A stretch of DNA of 64,000 nt from Salinarimonas ramus (GTDB taxonomy: Bacteria > Pseudomonadota > Alphaproteobacteria > Rhizobiales > Beijerinckiaceae): positions 1 through 64,000 of the forward strand of contig NZ_BMMF01000013.1 of the NCBI RefSeq assembly GCF_014645695.1, in the 5' to 3' direction. The notes below the pieces were generated by a model that ran no database searches, was not told the DNA's origin, and worked only from the letters and a program-made list of their open reading frames with translations. The stretch's first letter is position 1; each line of letters opens with the position of its first letter. Positions 35,023 through 43,998 of this stretch are shown here, piece after piece. The position numbers and the translations under genes were made by a program.

Positions 35023-35316
35023 ATGACGAAACCGATGACCGCGCACGCTCTGCGCGCCGACGCCGCCGCCCCCGTCTACCCGAACGACCTCACCCCCGCT
35101 CTCCAGGAGACCCTCGCCATCCTGGCCGATCTCGACTTCGCCCACGAGGCGGCCCACGAGCGGCTCGCCCATTGGGACGGGCCCGAGGCGGTGAAGCGCG
35201 AGATCGCCCGCGACCTCGACGCCCGTCACGACGCCGCAAAGGCGCCCTACGAGCGCCGGCTCGTCGCCCTGCGGGAGCGTGCGCACACTACCTCGCGGCT
35301 CGCCGCTGTCGGCTGA
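35023..35316 (+). CDS. Small hypothetical helical protein
   Basis: This 97-residue soluble protein is rich in Ala, Glu, Asp, His and Arg and is predicted to be mostly helical, with no membrane segment or known motif. ATG 35023 lies after a purine-rich stretch (GAGAGGGAAGGA), about 11 bp away. No family is recognised. It is followed within 16 bases by a palindromic element. Confidence 0.55.
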   Translation: MTKPMTAHALRADAAAPVYPNDLTPALQETLAILADLDFAHEAAHERLAHWDGPEAVKREIARDLDARHDAAKAPYERRLVALRERAHTTSRLAAVG

Positions 35317-35331
35317 GGGACAGGGCCCGAC

Positions 35332-35442
35332 ACCTCCGCAGGGGAGGTCGTCGAGCGAAGCGAGACGGGTGGGGGCGTGACGGTCGACCGAGGTTTCGCC
35401 CCCTCCGGTCCGCTTCGCGGCCCACCTCCCCAAAGGGCAGGT
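35332..35442. repeat. Mosaic palindromic element between the small gene and pfkB
   Basis: Small hairpins at both ends (ACCTCCGCAGGGGAGGT on the left, ACCTCCCCAAAGGGCAGGT on the right) enclose mirrored tracts GGGTGGGGGCGTGACGG and CGCCCCCTCC, and a GAGCGAAGCGAG hairpin. The architecture matches the other elements in the window and shares the GTGACGG word with the cobG units. It lies between two convergent genes, where it may also serve as a bidirectional terminator. Confidence 0.8.
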
Positions 35443-35449
35443 ACCGAAC

Positions 35450-36346
35450 TCAGGCGGCGCGCTCGGCGAATTCCTGCATCGCCCGCTCGACGTCGACGCG
35501 CGTCGGCAGGCTCGCCTCGTTGCCGAGGTGCTGGATCGCGTGGGTGGAGGCGCCGCGGGCGAAGGCGAAATGGTCGGCCCACGAGCCCTCGGGGTTGGCG
35601 AGATGGGCGTAGACGTAGGCGCCGTGGAAGATGTCGCCCGCGCCGTTGGTGTCGATCACCATCTCGCCCGGGATGGCGAGGGAGGGCATGTGGCGCGCCT
35701 CGCCGGTCTCGTCGTACCAGAACATGCCGCGCTCGCCCATCGTCACGCCGCCGACGCGCACGCCGCGGCTCTTGAGATAGTCGAGCATCTCGGAGGGCGA
35801 GAGGCTCATCTGCTCGCACAAGCGCTCGGCCACGACGGCGACGTCGATGAAGCCCAGGAGCTCGTGCGTGTTGGTGCGCAGGCCGCCGCCGTCGAGCGAG
35901 GTGAGGATGCCGGCCTCGCGGCAGGTCTTGGCGTAGTGCAGCGCCGCGTCCGGCTGGTGCCCGTCGAGATGGAGCGCGCGGCAGCCGCGCAGGTTCAGCG
36001 GGGGGAAGGGATGCAGGAAGTCGTCGTCGCGGCAGCGGACGATGGCGCGTTTGCCACCCTTGGGCATGATGAACGACAGCGAGCTCTCACGCACCTTGCG
36101 GTGATGAACGCTGATGCCGTAGCGCGCCGCCATGTCGATGAACATGCGCCCGAGCCAGTCGTCGGCGACGGTGGCGAGGAGGTCGGGGGCGATGCCGAGC
36201 TTGGCGCAGCAGAAGGCTGCGCTCACCGCATTGCCGCCGAAGGAAATGGCGTAGTCCTGAGCCACCGTCTTCTCGTCGCCGGTCGGCAGATGGTCCGTGA
36301 CGAAGGTGACGTCGATATAGGCCTGCCCGATGAACAAAGCTTCCAA
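35450..36346 (-). CDS. PfkB-family sugar kinase
   Basis: This 298-residue ribokinase-fold kinase has an N-terminal GGNAVSAAFCCAKLG substrate/lid region and the C-terminal anion-hole motif DTNGAGD (residues 232-238, with Asp238 as catalytic base). The sugar substrate cannot be read from sequence. A TTG start at 36346 is supported by AGGAGAG six bases upstream and by the absence of any earlier in-frame start. An operator-like palindrome lies about 100 bp upstream. No transporter or other sugar gene is adjacent. Confidence 0.9.
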   Translation of the reverse strand: MEALFIGQAYIDVTFVTDHLPTGDEKTVAQDYAISFGGNAVSAAFCCAKLGIAPDLLATVADDWLGRMFIDMAARYGISVHHRKVRESSLSFIMPKGGKRAIVRCRDDDFLHPFPPLNLRGCRALHLDGHQPDAALHYAKTCREAGILTSLDGGGLRTNTHELLGFIDVAVVAERLCEQMSLSPSEMLDYLKSRGVRVGGVTMGERGMFWYDETGEARHMPSLAIPGEMVIDTNGAGDIFHGAYVYAHLANPEGSWADHFAFARGASTHAIQHLGNEASLPTRVDVERAMQEFAERAA

Positions 36347-36446
36347 CGGCCGCTCTCCTGATGGTCGTACGGGGATCGGTGCGAGCGGAAGGGATCACGG
36401 GCGGCGCCCGCGCGCAAGAGGGCAAGCGCGGGTTTCGGCGCGTTTT

Positions 36447-36458
36447 TGAAACGCTTCA
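36447..36458. promoter_or_regulatory. LacI/GalR-like operator candidate upstream of pfkB
   Basis: TGAAACGCTTCA is a near-palindrome with a central CG and TGAA/TTCA arms, the form typical of LacI/GalR-family sites. It lies about 100 bases upstream of the pfkB start. This fits a sugar kinase gene, but no LacI gene is in the window. Confidence 0.3.
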
Positions 36459-36487
36459 GACGATTGGTCGTGCCGACGCGCGCGCAT

Positions 36488-36517
36488 GCGGGACGTCGAC
36501 GCGGCTGCGTCGACGTC
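36488..36517 (-). terminator. Strong hairpin downstream of the tail-anchored hypothetical gene
   Basis: GGGACGTCGACGC and GCGTCGACGTCCC form a perfect 13-bp stem with a four-base GGCT loop, 41 bases after the end of the gene at 36558-37028. It should end that transcript or protect its 3' end. No T-run follows, so the mechanism is unclear. Confidence 0.65.
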
Positions 36518-36557
36518 CCGGAGGCTCGGGGGGCATGACGTGTCGCTCGAGCGATCG

Positions 36558-37028
36558 TCAGCCGACGAGCATGGCCATGGCCGGCACGGCCAGGACGAGG
36601 CCGGTGGTGATGCCGAGCGCGAGCAGCTTCTGGCCGCGCTGGCTGACCGAGGCACGCACGCGCCGCGCCGCGGTGGAGGCTTCCATCGTGCGCCCGTTGA
36701 GGCAGGAGCACAGAATGCGGTGGGCATCGCCCTCGGACAGGCCGAAGAACGCCACGCCGTCGCCGAGGCGATCGCTGGCGAGGCCCTGGCTGCGCAGGAC
36801 CGGATCGGCGAAGGCGACCGTGAGCGGGGACTCGTCGGCACGCATCAGGTGACGGGTCTCCCGGGGCTGGAACTCGATATCGCCCAGCGAATACAGCCGG
36901 CGGCGGGGCTCCGCCTCCAGCAGCTCGACCCAGCGCTCGAGACGCTCGCGACGGGTCAGGACCTCCTTGGGAGGCTGATACGCAACATCGGCAACGCTAC
37001 GGAGTTGTTCAACACGCTTGTGTTCCAT
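36558..37028 (-). CDS. Hypothetical protein with a C-terminal membrane anchor
   Basis: This is a 156-residue protein of no recognised family. Residues 1-130 are soluble and charged, with RRERLERWVELLEAEP and a segment, LSEGDAHRILCSCLNGRTM. Residues about 134-155 form one hydrophobic helix at the very end (LLALGITTGLVLAVPAMAML), as in a tail-anchored protein. ATG 37028 has AGGAGAG four bases upstream. The gene has its own roughly 200-bp leader and a strong hairpin after it, so it is probably a single-gene unit. Confidence 0.75.
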   Translation of the reverse strand: MEHKRVEQLRSVADVAYQPPKEVLTRRERLERWVELLEAEPRRRLYSLGDIEFQPRETRHLMRADESPLTVAFADPVLRSQGLASDRLGDGVAFFGLSEGDAHRILCSCLNGRTMEASTAARRVRASVSQRGQKLLALGITTGLVLAVPAMAMLVG

Positions 37029-37230
37029 CGAACTCTCCTCTGGCGACGGTACGGTGCCTATGCGGACGCCGACCTCCGTTGCGGGTCGAGAATTCAACCT
37101 GTGCCGTTTGGCGAAAGTTCGGCGCTCTCGAACAACGAAGCCGCCGGACGAAAGATCCGATCGAAAACGTCCCTTCGTGAGACGATTTCGGGACCCGAGC
37201 GCCGGCGCGCGGCGCCACATCGTTGCGGGG

Positions 37231-37596
37231 TCAGGGCGTCTCGATGGCGAAGGTCGCGGCCGCGACGAGGAACACCTCGCCCGCGACGACGCCGGCGATC
37301 ATGGAGCGCCTCGCGAGGAAAAAGGCGCCGAGCCCGAAAAGGATGGCGCCCAGGCGCGCCCAGAGCGGCACCAGGACGAGCGCGCCGCTGGGGAAGACGA
37401 GGAGCTTGGCGACGACGGCGGCCAGCAGCGTCGTTGCGACGGCGCGCACGAAGACGAGGATCTCTGCGTTCTCGTCGAGCCCCCGCGACAGGAAGACGCC
37501 GAGCACGCGCCAGACCTCGCTCGGGAGGAAGCCGAAGACGATCAGCGCGAGATAGGGCGCGAGCCCCGCGCCGACGATGGCCTCGATCCCGCTCAC
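37231..37596 (-). CDS. azlD: AzlD-family branched-chain amino acid export subunit
   Basis: This 121-residue membrane protein has four hydrophobic segments and is the small partner of AzlC in branched-chain amino acid (or azaleucine) export. It has the family's PSEVWRVLGVFLSRGLDENAEILVF block after the first helix. A GTG start at 37596 overlaps the azlC stop (GTGA), so the two subunits are translationally coupled. Substrate is assigned by family only. Confidence 0.88.
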   Translation of the reverse strand: MSGIEAIVGAGLAPYLALIVFGFLPSEVWRVLGVFLSRGLDENAEILVFVRAVATTLLAAVVAKLLVFPSGALVLVPLWARLGAILFGLGAFFLARRSMIAGVVAGEVFLVAAATFAIETP

Positions 37597-38336
37597 GCCT
37601 TCCTCCTGCGCCGCGCGCGCCCTGCGAGATAGGCGATGGTGCCGCCGACGAGCCCGGTGAAGAGGAGATCGAAGTCGCGCCCCACCAGATGCCCGAAGAG
37701 GGGTGCGAGAAGGAAGCCCAGCACGATGGCGGTCACGTCCACCGCCGTTCGCGCGCCGGCGGCGAGGGCGATGGTGAAATAGACCGGCGTGATGAACAGG
37801 AGCCCGGAGGCGAGCGGCGCCGGCAGAGTCCCGGAGAGGAACCAGCCCACCCCGGTCAGCGCCGTCGTCGTGAGGATGCAAGCGTTGGCGAAGCCGAGAT
37901 AGTAGGGCAGCCGCTCCTGCGCCGGCATGCTCGGCAGGCGCCTTAGGCTCTCCACCCACACCGTCACGGCGATGTAGTGGGCGATGGCGATCTGCGCGAG
38001 GAGCCCCTGGCCCGGCCGGCGCAGCAGCGGCATCAGCGCGATGGTCATCGGCAGGAAGCGGATCGACGAGAGGCAGATCGCGGCGGCGATGAGCGGTAGC
38101 GCCACCCCCGCAGCGAGCGAGCCGAAGAAGACGACCTGAGCGGGGCCGGCCCAGATCAGCAGTGTCGAGAGCATCGTCGCGCCGAGCGGATAGCCGACGC
38201 CCTGGGCGAGCGAGCCGACGCCCACGAGGGCGAAGCCGACGACCCAGGCTGGCAGCGCCAGCGCGTCGCGCGCGCCGCGCCAGACGAGGCTATGCGTCGC
38301 CGCAGCGGGTCCGGCGTCTGGCGCGGGCTCAGCCAT
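37593..38336 (-). CDS. azlC: AzlC-family branched-chain amino acid export subunit
   Basis: This 247-residue inner-membrane protein has the LIV-E/AzlC fold and about six to eight hydrophobic helices, with GVGYPLGATMLSTLLIWAGPAQ and LSSIRFLPMTIALMP as the conserved blocks. With AzlD it should form an exporter for branched-chain amino acids. The start ATG 38336 overlaps the end of the glycosyltransferase gene by eight bases, so the three genes are probably one transcript. Confidence 0.9.
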   Translation of the reverse strand: MAEPAPDAGPAAATHSLVWRGARDALALPAWVVGFALVGVGSLAQGVGYPLGATMLSTLLIWAGPAQVVFFGSLAAGVALPLIAAAICLSSIRFLPMTIALMPLLRRPGQGLLAQIAIAHYIAVTVWVESLRRLPSMPAQERLPYYLGFANACILTTTALTGVGWFLSGTLPAPLASGLLFITPVYFTIALAAGARTAVDVTAIVLGFLLAPLFGHLVGRDFDLLFTGLVGGTIAYLAGRARRRRKA

Positions 38337-39141
38337 CGCGCCGTGCCCGCGCAGCCAGCCGTCGGCGCTCGATGTGCTTGGCGATGCGCAGATGCCGGGC
38401 GATGGCGTAGTTCATCGCCGTCAGGAACCCGTAGACGCCCCGCACCGCGTGGCGGCGCCCGACATAGGCCTTCAGGAAGGCGGCCGGAAACTCGACGAAG
38501 ACGCGCCAGGCGGGGATCGTCTTGCCCCGCGCTGCGAGATCGTCCGCTTGGCGATCGGAATAGGCGTTGAGCTTGGCGATCTGGTCGCCGAGCGAGCGCA
38601 CCGAGCGGTGACGGATCGTGCCCTTCAGCGCGCCGACGCGCGCGCCGGGGAGGAGATCCACGCGATCGTGCACGATCGAGGCCGAATAGCGCCCGCGATC
38701 GCGCCGGTAGAGCCGCACGGGTGAAAGCGCGTAGGCGAGGGGATGCACGTCCTCCTCGCCGGGGAAGACCTCCGCGATCCGCGTGGTGTAGGCGTCCTCG
38801 GCCGGCACGCCCCCTTCGAACAGCCGGCGAATGTCGGCGACCATGTCGGGCGGCACCACCTCGTCGGCATCGAGGTTGAGGAGCCAGGTGTTGCGGCACT
38901 GCTCCTCGGCGAAGCGCTTCTGCGGTCCGTAGCCGGCGAAGTCGTTGTGGATCACCCGCGCGCCCTTGGCCTCGGCGATCGCCTGCGTCCCGTCGGTCGA
39001 GCCGGAATCGACCACGATCACCTCGTCCGCGAGCCCCGCGACGGCATCGAGCGTCGCGCCGATGCGATCGGCCTCGTCCTTGGCGATGACGAAGATCGAG
39101 AGGGGCAGCGGGGGTGGGAGGGAGGGCGAGAGGGAGGGCAA
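38329..39141 (-). CDS. Family 2 glycosyltransferase
   Basis: This 270-residue GT-A enzyme resembles the WaaE/KdtX group, which adds sugars to lipopolysaccharide core. It shows IAKDEADRIGATLDAV, DSGSTDGT, and the metal-binding NLDADEVVPP, then RHRSVRSLGDQIAKLNAYSD, a segment typical of this group. The acceptor is unknown. The only start is TTG 39141, preceded by a weak ribosome site, followed by a low-complexity Ser/Pro/Leu stretch. It is co-directional with azlCD, though a functional tie is not obvious. Confidence 0.88.
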   Translation of the reverse strand: MPSLSPSLPPPLPLSIFVIAKDEADRIGATLDAVAGLADEVIVVDSGSTDGTQAIAEAKGARVIHNDFAGYGPQKRFAEEQCRNTWLLNLDADEVVPPDMVADIRRLFEGGVPAEDAYTTRIAEVFPGEEDVHPLAYALSPVRLYRRDRGRYSASIVHDRVDLLPGARVGALKGTIRHRSVRSLGDQIAKLNAYSDRQADDLAARGKTIPAWRVFVEFPAAFLKAYVGRRHAVRGVYGFLTAMNYAIARHLRIAKHIERRRLAARARRDG

Positions 39142-39366
39142 GGGAGCGTTCCGGCCTCGGGGCCGCCGAGATCGGGGCGGTCACCCTTGCTAGACAATGC
39201 GGCGTGCGGGCTCAAGCGCACGAGCCGTGCGCATCCTGCAATGCAGGTCGCCGCCATCGCGCGCGGCCGGCGTTCGGCGAGGGGCGCCGGAGGCCGATGC
39301 GGGGGCGACGTTGATTTTGTCCCCCGCCTCGCGCAAGGTGCGCCTGCCTCGCAACGGAGCTGCGTC

Positions 39367-40590
39367 TTGCCCACCGTGTCTCATGGCGCGCGCGACGCCC
39401 TGCGCGCGACCCTCGCCCTGATCGCCGTCGTCGTCCTCTCGATCGCCGGTCTCGCGCCGTCGGCCGCCTTCGAGACGAGCGCGAAGCAGGCCTATCTCGT
39501 CGACGTGGCGACGGGCACCGTGCTCTTCGCGCAGAACGCCGACGAGCCCATGGTCCCCGCCTCCATGGCGAAGATCATGACGGTGGAGACCATCGCCGAG
39601 GAGATCCGCCAGGGCCGCCTCGACGACGCCGACACGTTCGTCGTGTCCGAGAACGCCTGGCGCAGGGGCGGCGCGCCGTCGGGCGGCTCGACCATGTTCG
39701 CGGAGGTCGGCAGCGAGATCGCGCTTCCCGATCTCCTGCGCGGCATCATCGTGCATTCGGGCAACGACGCCTCCATCGCCGCGGCGGAGGGGATCGCCGG
39801 CTCCGAGGAGGCGTTCGCGCGGATGATGACGCGCCACGCCCGCGAGATCGGGCTCGAGCGCTCCGAATGGCGCAACGCCACCGGCTACCACGATCCCGAG
39901 CAGGTGACGACGGCGCGCGAGCTCGCCGACCTGACGCTGCACCTCATCCGGGAATCGCCCGAGATCTACGCCATCTTCGGCGAGGAGAGCTTCGCCTGGA
40001 ACGGCATCACCCAGCGCAACCGCAACGATCTCCTGACCATGAACATCGGCGCGGACGGGGTGAAGACCGGCTTCCTCTCCGAATCCGGCTACGGGCTCGT
40101 CGGCTCGGCCGTGCAGGACGGCCAGAGGCTGATCGTCGTCGTCAACGGCCTCGACACCGCGCGGGAGCGGGCGAACGAGGCGCGCAAGCTGCTCGAATGG
40201 GGCTTTCGCGCCTTCGAGCGCAGGCGGCTCTTCGAGCCGGGCGAGGTCGTGGGCGAGGCGCAGGTCTTCGGGGGCGCGAGCCCATACGTCGCGCTGACGG
40301 CGAGCCGTCCCATCGAGATCCTGCTCCCGCGCGGCGACGACCAACGGCTCTCCGCGCGCATCGTCTACGAGGGCCCGCTGATGCCGCCGGTCGACGCGGG
40401 CGTCCCGGTGGGGCGGCTGCGCGTCATGCGCGGGGACGCGCTCGCGCTCGAGGCGCCGCTCGAGACGGCGGAGAGCGTGGCGCGCGGGCCGGTCTCGCGA
40501 CGCGCGGTCGACGGGCTCTGGGAGCTCGGCGCGGGCGCCGTGCGCCGCGCGATCTTCGGCGATCCGGCGGCCGAGCCGGACGCCTCGTGA
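39367..40590 (+). CDS. dac: D-alanyl-D-alanine carboxypeptidase (PBP5/6 family)
   Basis: This periplasmic DD-carboxypeptidase trims pentapeptide stems of peptidoglycan. A signal peptide is followed by the serine-acylase motifs S66-M-A-K69, S131-G-N133 and K233-T-G235, and then a C-terminal PBP5-like domain. The product has 407 residues from a TTG at 39367, which has GGAG seven bases before it. A GTG at 39376 is the alternative. A longer upstream reading frame is rejected because it would bury the signal peptide. It opens the dac-tmk-holB-metG-tatD-MBL operon; its stop overlaps the tmk GTG. Confidence 0.94.
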   Translation: MPTVSHGARDALRATLALIAVVVLSIAGLAPSAAFETSAKQAYLVDVATGTVLFAQNADEPMVPASMAKIMTVETIAEEIRQGRLDDADTFVVSENAWRRGGAPSGGSTMFAEVGSEIALPDLLRGIIVHSGNDASIAAAEGIAGSEEAFARMMTRHAREIGLERSEWRNATGYHDPEQVTTARELADLTLHLIRESPEIYAIFGEESFAWNGITQRNRNDLLTMNIGADGVKTGFLSESGYGLVGSAVQDGQRLIVVVNGLDTARERANEARKLLEWGFRAFERRRLFEPGEVVGEAQVFGGASPYVALTASRPIEILLPRGDDQRLSARIVYEGPLMPPVDAGVPVGRLRVMRGDALALEAPLETAESVARGPVSRRAVDGLWELGAGAVRRAIFGDPAAEPDAS

Positions 40591-41309
40591 GCGAGCGCTC
40601 TGCGAGCGGGCGCATGGGGGCGCGCTTCATCACCTTCGAAGGCGGGGAGGGGACCGGCAAGTCCACGCAGATCGCCCGCCTCGCGGAGCGCCTGCGCTCC
40701 CGCGGCTACGCCGTCGTGACGACGCGCGAGCCCGGCGGCTCGCCGCACGCCGAGGAGCTGCGCCGCGCCATCCTCTCGGGGGAGGCGAAGAAGCTCGGGC
40801 CGTTCGCGGAGGCGCTGCTCTTCGCCCGCGCGCGGCAGGATCATCTCGAGGCGACGATCCGCCCGGCGCTGGCCGCGGGCGCGATCGTGCTTTGCGACCG
40901 CTTCGCCGATTCGACCCGCGCCTATCAGGGCGCGGCCGGCTCGGTGGCGACGCCCCTCATCGACGCGCTGGAGCGCTGCGCGGTGGGCGAGACGCGCCCG
41001 GATCTGACGTTGATCCTCGATCTCCCGGTCGCGACGGCACTCGCCCGCGCCGCCTCGCGCCGCGAGGGGACGGGCGCGGGGGAGGGGGCCGATCGCTACG
41101 AGGGCGAGGCGCTCGCCTTCCACGAGAAGCTGCGGGAGGCCTTCCACGCCATCGCCGCCCGCGAGCCGGAGCGCTGCGTCGTGATCGACGCGTCCGGAGA
41201 TGTCGAGACGGTGGAGGCGCGCATCGCGGCCGCCGTCGAGCCGCGTCTCGGGCATGCGACGCCGGTGCGCGAAGAGCCCGCCGCGGAACCGGACGTCGTC
41301 CATGGCTGA
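40587..41309 (+). CDS. tmk: Thymidylate kinase
   Basis: Tmk phosphorylates dTMP to dTDP. The 240-residue protein carries the P-loop EGGEGTGKST, the DR-motif LCDRFADSTRAYQG and the TTREPGGSPHAEELR block. Start GTG 40587 overlaps the dac stop; an ATG at 40614 would give a slightly shorter form that still includes the P-loop. The C-terminal tail past residue 215 is unusual in length. Its stop lies inside the start of holB. Confidence 0.95.
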   Translation: MSERSASGRMGARFITFEGGEGTGKSTQIARLAERLRSRGYAVVTTREPGGSPHAEELRRAILSGEAKKLGPFAEALLFARARQDHLEATIRPALAAGAIVLCDRFADSTRAYQGAAGSVATPLIDALERCAVGETRPDLTLILDLPVATALARAASRREGTGAGEGADRYEGEALAFHEKLREAFHAIAAREPERCVVIDASGDVETVEARIAAAVEPRLGHATPVREEPAAEPDVVHG

Positions 41310-42363
41310 CAAGACGCCCCTCGCGGAACCGGACCAGCTCCCCGGCGCACCGCATCCGCGCGAGCGCGACGTGCTCTTCGGCCACGAGGAGGCCGAGCGC
41401 GCCTTTCTCGACGCCTACGGCTCCGGGCGGCTGCATCACGCCTGGCTCATCGGCGGGCCGGAGGGGATCGGAAAGGCGACGCTCGCCTACCGCGTGGCGA
41501 AGTTCGTGCTCGATCGTGGCGGGCGCACGCCCGAGCCGGTGGCGAGCCTCGACGTGCCGGAGGGTTCGCGCGCCGCGCGGCAGGTGTCGGTGCTCTCACA
41601 TCCGGGTCTGTTCGTCCTGCGACGCGTGCCCGCCACCGAGAAGAAGGCGGCCTCGACGACGATCCCCGTCGACGAGGTCCGCCGCGCCCTCCAGCTCTTC
41701 GGCTCGACGGCGGCGGATGCGGGCTATCGCGTGTGCATCGTCGACGCCGCCGACGACCTGATCCCGGCCTCCGCCAACGCGCTCCTGAAGATGGTGGAGG
41801 AGCCGCCGCCGCGCTCGCTCTTCCTCATCCTCTCGCACGCGCCCCAGCGCGTGCTGCCGACGATCCGCTCGCGCTGCCGCAAGCTCCTCCTGCGCCCGCT
41901 CGCCGACGATCCGCTCGCGCGCGTGATCCGCTCGCTCCCCGAGCCGATCGGCTCGGCGCCGGACGACGCGCTGTCGACCGCCATCGGCGCCGCCGAGGGA
42001 TCGGCGCGGCGCGCGATCGCCCTCCTCGACCCCGAGCGCGCGCGCACGGTCCAGACCGTGGAGGGCCTGCTGGCCGCCTTGCCGGCGATCGACTGGCGCA
42101 AGGTCGGCGCGCTGGCGGACCGGCTCGCGCGCCGGGGCGCGGAGCAGGACCTGGAGCTCACGCTCGAGACGGTGGAGCGCTGGGCGATCTCCATCGTCGA
42201 GACGCGGGCCGGGGAGGGGGCGCGTCGCCTTGCGCCGCTCGTCGAGGTATGTGAGAAGTCCGCCCGCGCCGCCGCCGAGGCCGACACCTACAATCTGGAC
42301 CGGCGCCCGCTGGTCCTGACCCTCTTCGGGGACCTTGCCGAGGCGGTCCGCGCGACGAGATAG
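41302..42363 (+). CDS. holB: DNA polymerase III subunit delta'
   Basis: Delta' is the stator subunit of the clamp loader. The 353-residue AAA+ protein has a Walker A-like [34 protein letters not shown] with the sensor region, and [11 protein letters not shown]. The zinc-binding cysteines seen in E. coli delta' are lacking, as is usual for alphaproteobacteria. The ATG overlaps the last eight bases of tmk, indicating coupled translation. Confidence 0.93.
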   Translation: MADKTPLAEPDQLPGAPHPRERDVLFGHEEAERAFLDAYGSGRLHHAWLIGGPEGIGKATLAYRVAKFVLDRGGRTPEPVASLDVPEGSRAARQVSVLSHPGLFVLRRVPATEKKAASTTIPVDEVRRALQLFGSTAADAGYRVCIVDAADDLIPASANALLKMVEEPPPRSLFLILSHAPQRVLPTIRSRCRKLLLRPLADDPLARVIRSLPEPIGSAPDDALSTAIGAAEGSARRAIALLDPERARTVQTVEGLLAALPAIDWRKVGALADRLARRGAEQDLELTLETVERWAISIVETRAGEGARRLAPLVEVCEKSARAAAEADTYNLDRRPLVLTLFGDLAEAVRATR

Positions 42364-42410
42364 TACAGGGCAGGGCGCTCTCGTCACCTGCCCGCGCGCG
42401 AGGATCGACG

Positions 42411-43985
42411 ATGGCCGACAAGAAGCCCTACTACATCACGACGGCGATCTCCTATCCCAACGGCGAACCGCATATCGGCCACGCCTACGAGGTGGTGGCG
42501 GCGGACGCCATCGCGCGCTTCATGCGGCTCGACGGCCGCGACGTCTTCTTCATGACCGGCACGGACGAGCACGGGCTCAAGATCCAGCAGACCGCGACGA
42601 AGGCGCAGACGACGCCGCGCGCCTACGTCGACCGCATGGCCGGGCGCTTCCGCGAGATGGGGGAGCGGCTCTCGTGCTCGTTCGATCGCTTCATCCGTAC
42701 CACGGACACGGACCATTACGCCTCCGTCCAGGAGCTCTGGCGGCGGATGAAGGCGAACGGCGACATCTATCTCGGCGAGTATTCCGGCTGGTACTCGGTG
42801 CGCGACGAGGCCTATTTCGACGAGGGCGAGCTGACGCAGGCCCCCGACGGCACGCGGCTGGCGCCCACCGGCTCGCCGGTGCAATGGATCGAGGAGAAGA
42901 GCTACTTCTTCCGCCTCTCCGCCTATCAGGAGCGACTCCTCGCCCATTACGAGGCGAACCCGGACTTCATCGCGCCGACCGCCCGGCGCAACGAGATCGT
43001 GGCCTTCGTCAAGCGCGGGCTCGAGGACCTCTCGATCTCGCGCACCACGTTCGACTGGGGCGTGCCGGTGCCGGACGATCCGGACCACGTCATGTACGTC
43101 TGGATCGACGCGCTGACGAACTACCTCTCCGGCACGGGCTTCCCCGATCCGGAGGCGGACCGGGCGAAGTACTGGCCGGCTGACCTGCACGTCATCGGCA
43201 AGGACATCACGCGCTTCCATACGGTCTACTGGCCGGCCTTCCTCATGTCGGCGGGCCTGCCGTTGCCGAAGAGCGTCTTCGGGCACGGCTTCCTGCTGGT
43301 GAAGGGGGAGAAGATGTCGAAGTCGGTCGGCAACGTCGTCGACCCCTTCAACCTCGCCGACACCTACGGCGTCGACCAGATCCGCTACTTCTTCCTGCGC
43401 GAAGTGCCCTTCGGGCAGGACGGCAGCTATTCGCCGGAAGGGATCGCCAACCGGATCAACGCGGACCTCGCCAACGATCTCGGCAACCTCGCGCAGCGCT
43501 CGCTGTCGATGATCGCCAAGAATTGCGAGGGCAAGGTCCCGACCCTCGGCGCGCTGTCGGAGGCCGATCGCGAGATTTTGGAGGCCGCGGACGCGCTGCC
43601 GCAGAAGGCGCGCGCGGCCATGGGCTCCTACGCCATCCACACCATGCTCGCGGACATCTGGGCCGTGGTGGGCGACGCCAACCGCTATTTCGCCTCGCAG
43701 GAGCCGTGGGCTTTGCGCAAGACCGACCCGGCGCGCATGGAGACCGTGCTCTACGTCACGATCGAGGTCCTGCGCGCCGTCGGGATCGCCGCGCAGCCCG
43801 CGATCCCGAGCGCGGCGGCGAAGCTGCTCGATCTCCTGGCCGTACCGGACGACGAGCGGATGCTGGCGGACGTGGGGGAGGGCGGTCGCCTCGCCCCCGG
43901 CACGGCCCTGCCCGCGCCCGCCCCGATATTCCCGCGCTACGTCGCGCCCGAGCCGGACGCCGCGCCCGACGCGGGGGCGGCGTGA
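42411..43985 (+). CDS. metG: Methionyl-tRNA synthetase
   Basis: MetG charges methionine onto initiator and elongator tRNA-Met. The 524-residue class I enzyme has HIGH at residues 21-24 (PHIGHAYE) and KMSKS (EKMSKSVGN) near residue 300. The connecting domain lacks the four-cysteine zinc knuckle (here [19 protein letters not shown]), marking the zinc-free type common in this class of bacteria. No C-terminal EMAP-like tRNA-binding domain is present. ATG 42411. Confidence 0.97.
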   Translation: MADKKPYYITTAISYPNGEPHIGHAYEVVAADAIARFMRLDGRDVFFMTGTDEHGLKIQQTATKAQTTPRAYVDRMAGRFREMGERLSCSFDRFIRTTDTDHYASVQELWRRMKANGDIYLGEYSGWYSVRDEAYFDEGELTQAPDGTRLAPTGSPVQWIEEKSYFFRLSAYQERLLAHYEANPDFIAPTARRNEIVAFVKRGLEDLSISRTTFDWGVPVPDDPDHVMYVWIDALTNYLSGTGFPDPEADRAKYWPADLHVIGKDITRFHTVYWPAFLMSAGLPLPKSVFGHGFLLVKGEKMSKSVGNVVDPFNLADTYGVDQIRYFFLREVPFGQDGSYSPEGIANRINADLANDLGNLAQRSLSMIAKNCEGKVPTLGALSEADREILEAADALPQKARAAMGSYAIHTMLADIWAVVGDANRYFASQEPWALRKTDPARMETVLYVTIEVLRAVGIAAQPAIPSAAAKLLDLLAVPDDERMLADVGEGGRLAPGTALPAPAPIFPRYVAPEPDAAPDAGAA

Positions 43986-43998
43986 GGACGGTGCGCGC

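Noticed and set aside
38743-39366. N-terminal extension of the carboxypeptidase
   Set aside because: It would place the signal peptide more than 200 residues inside the protein and overlaps the glycosyltransferase gene.
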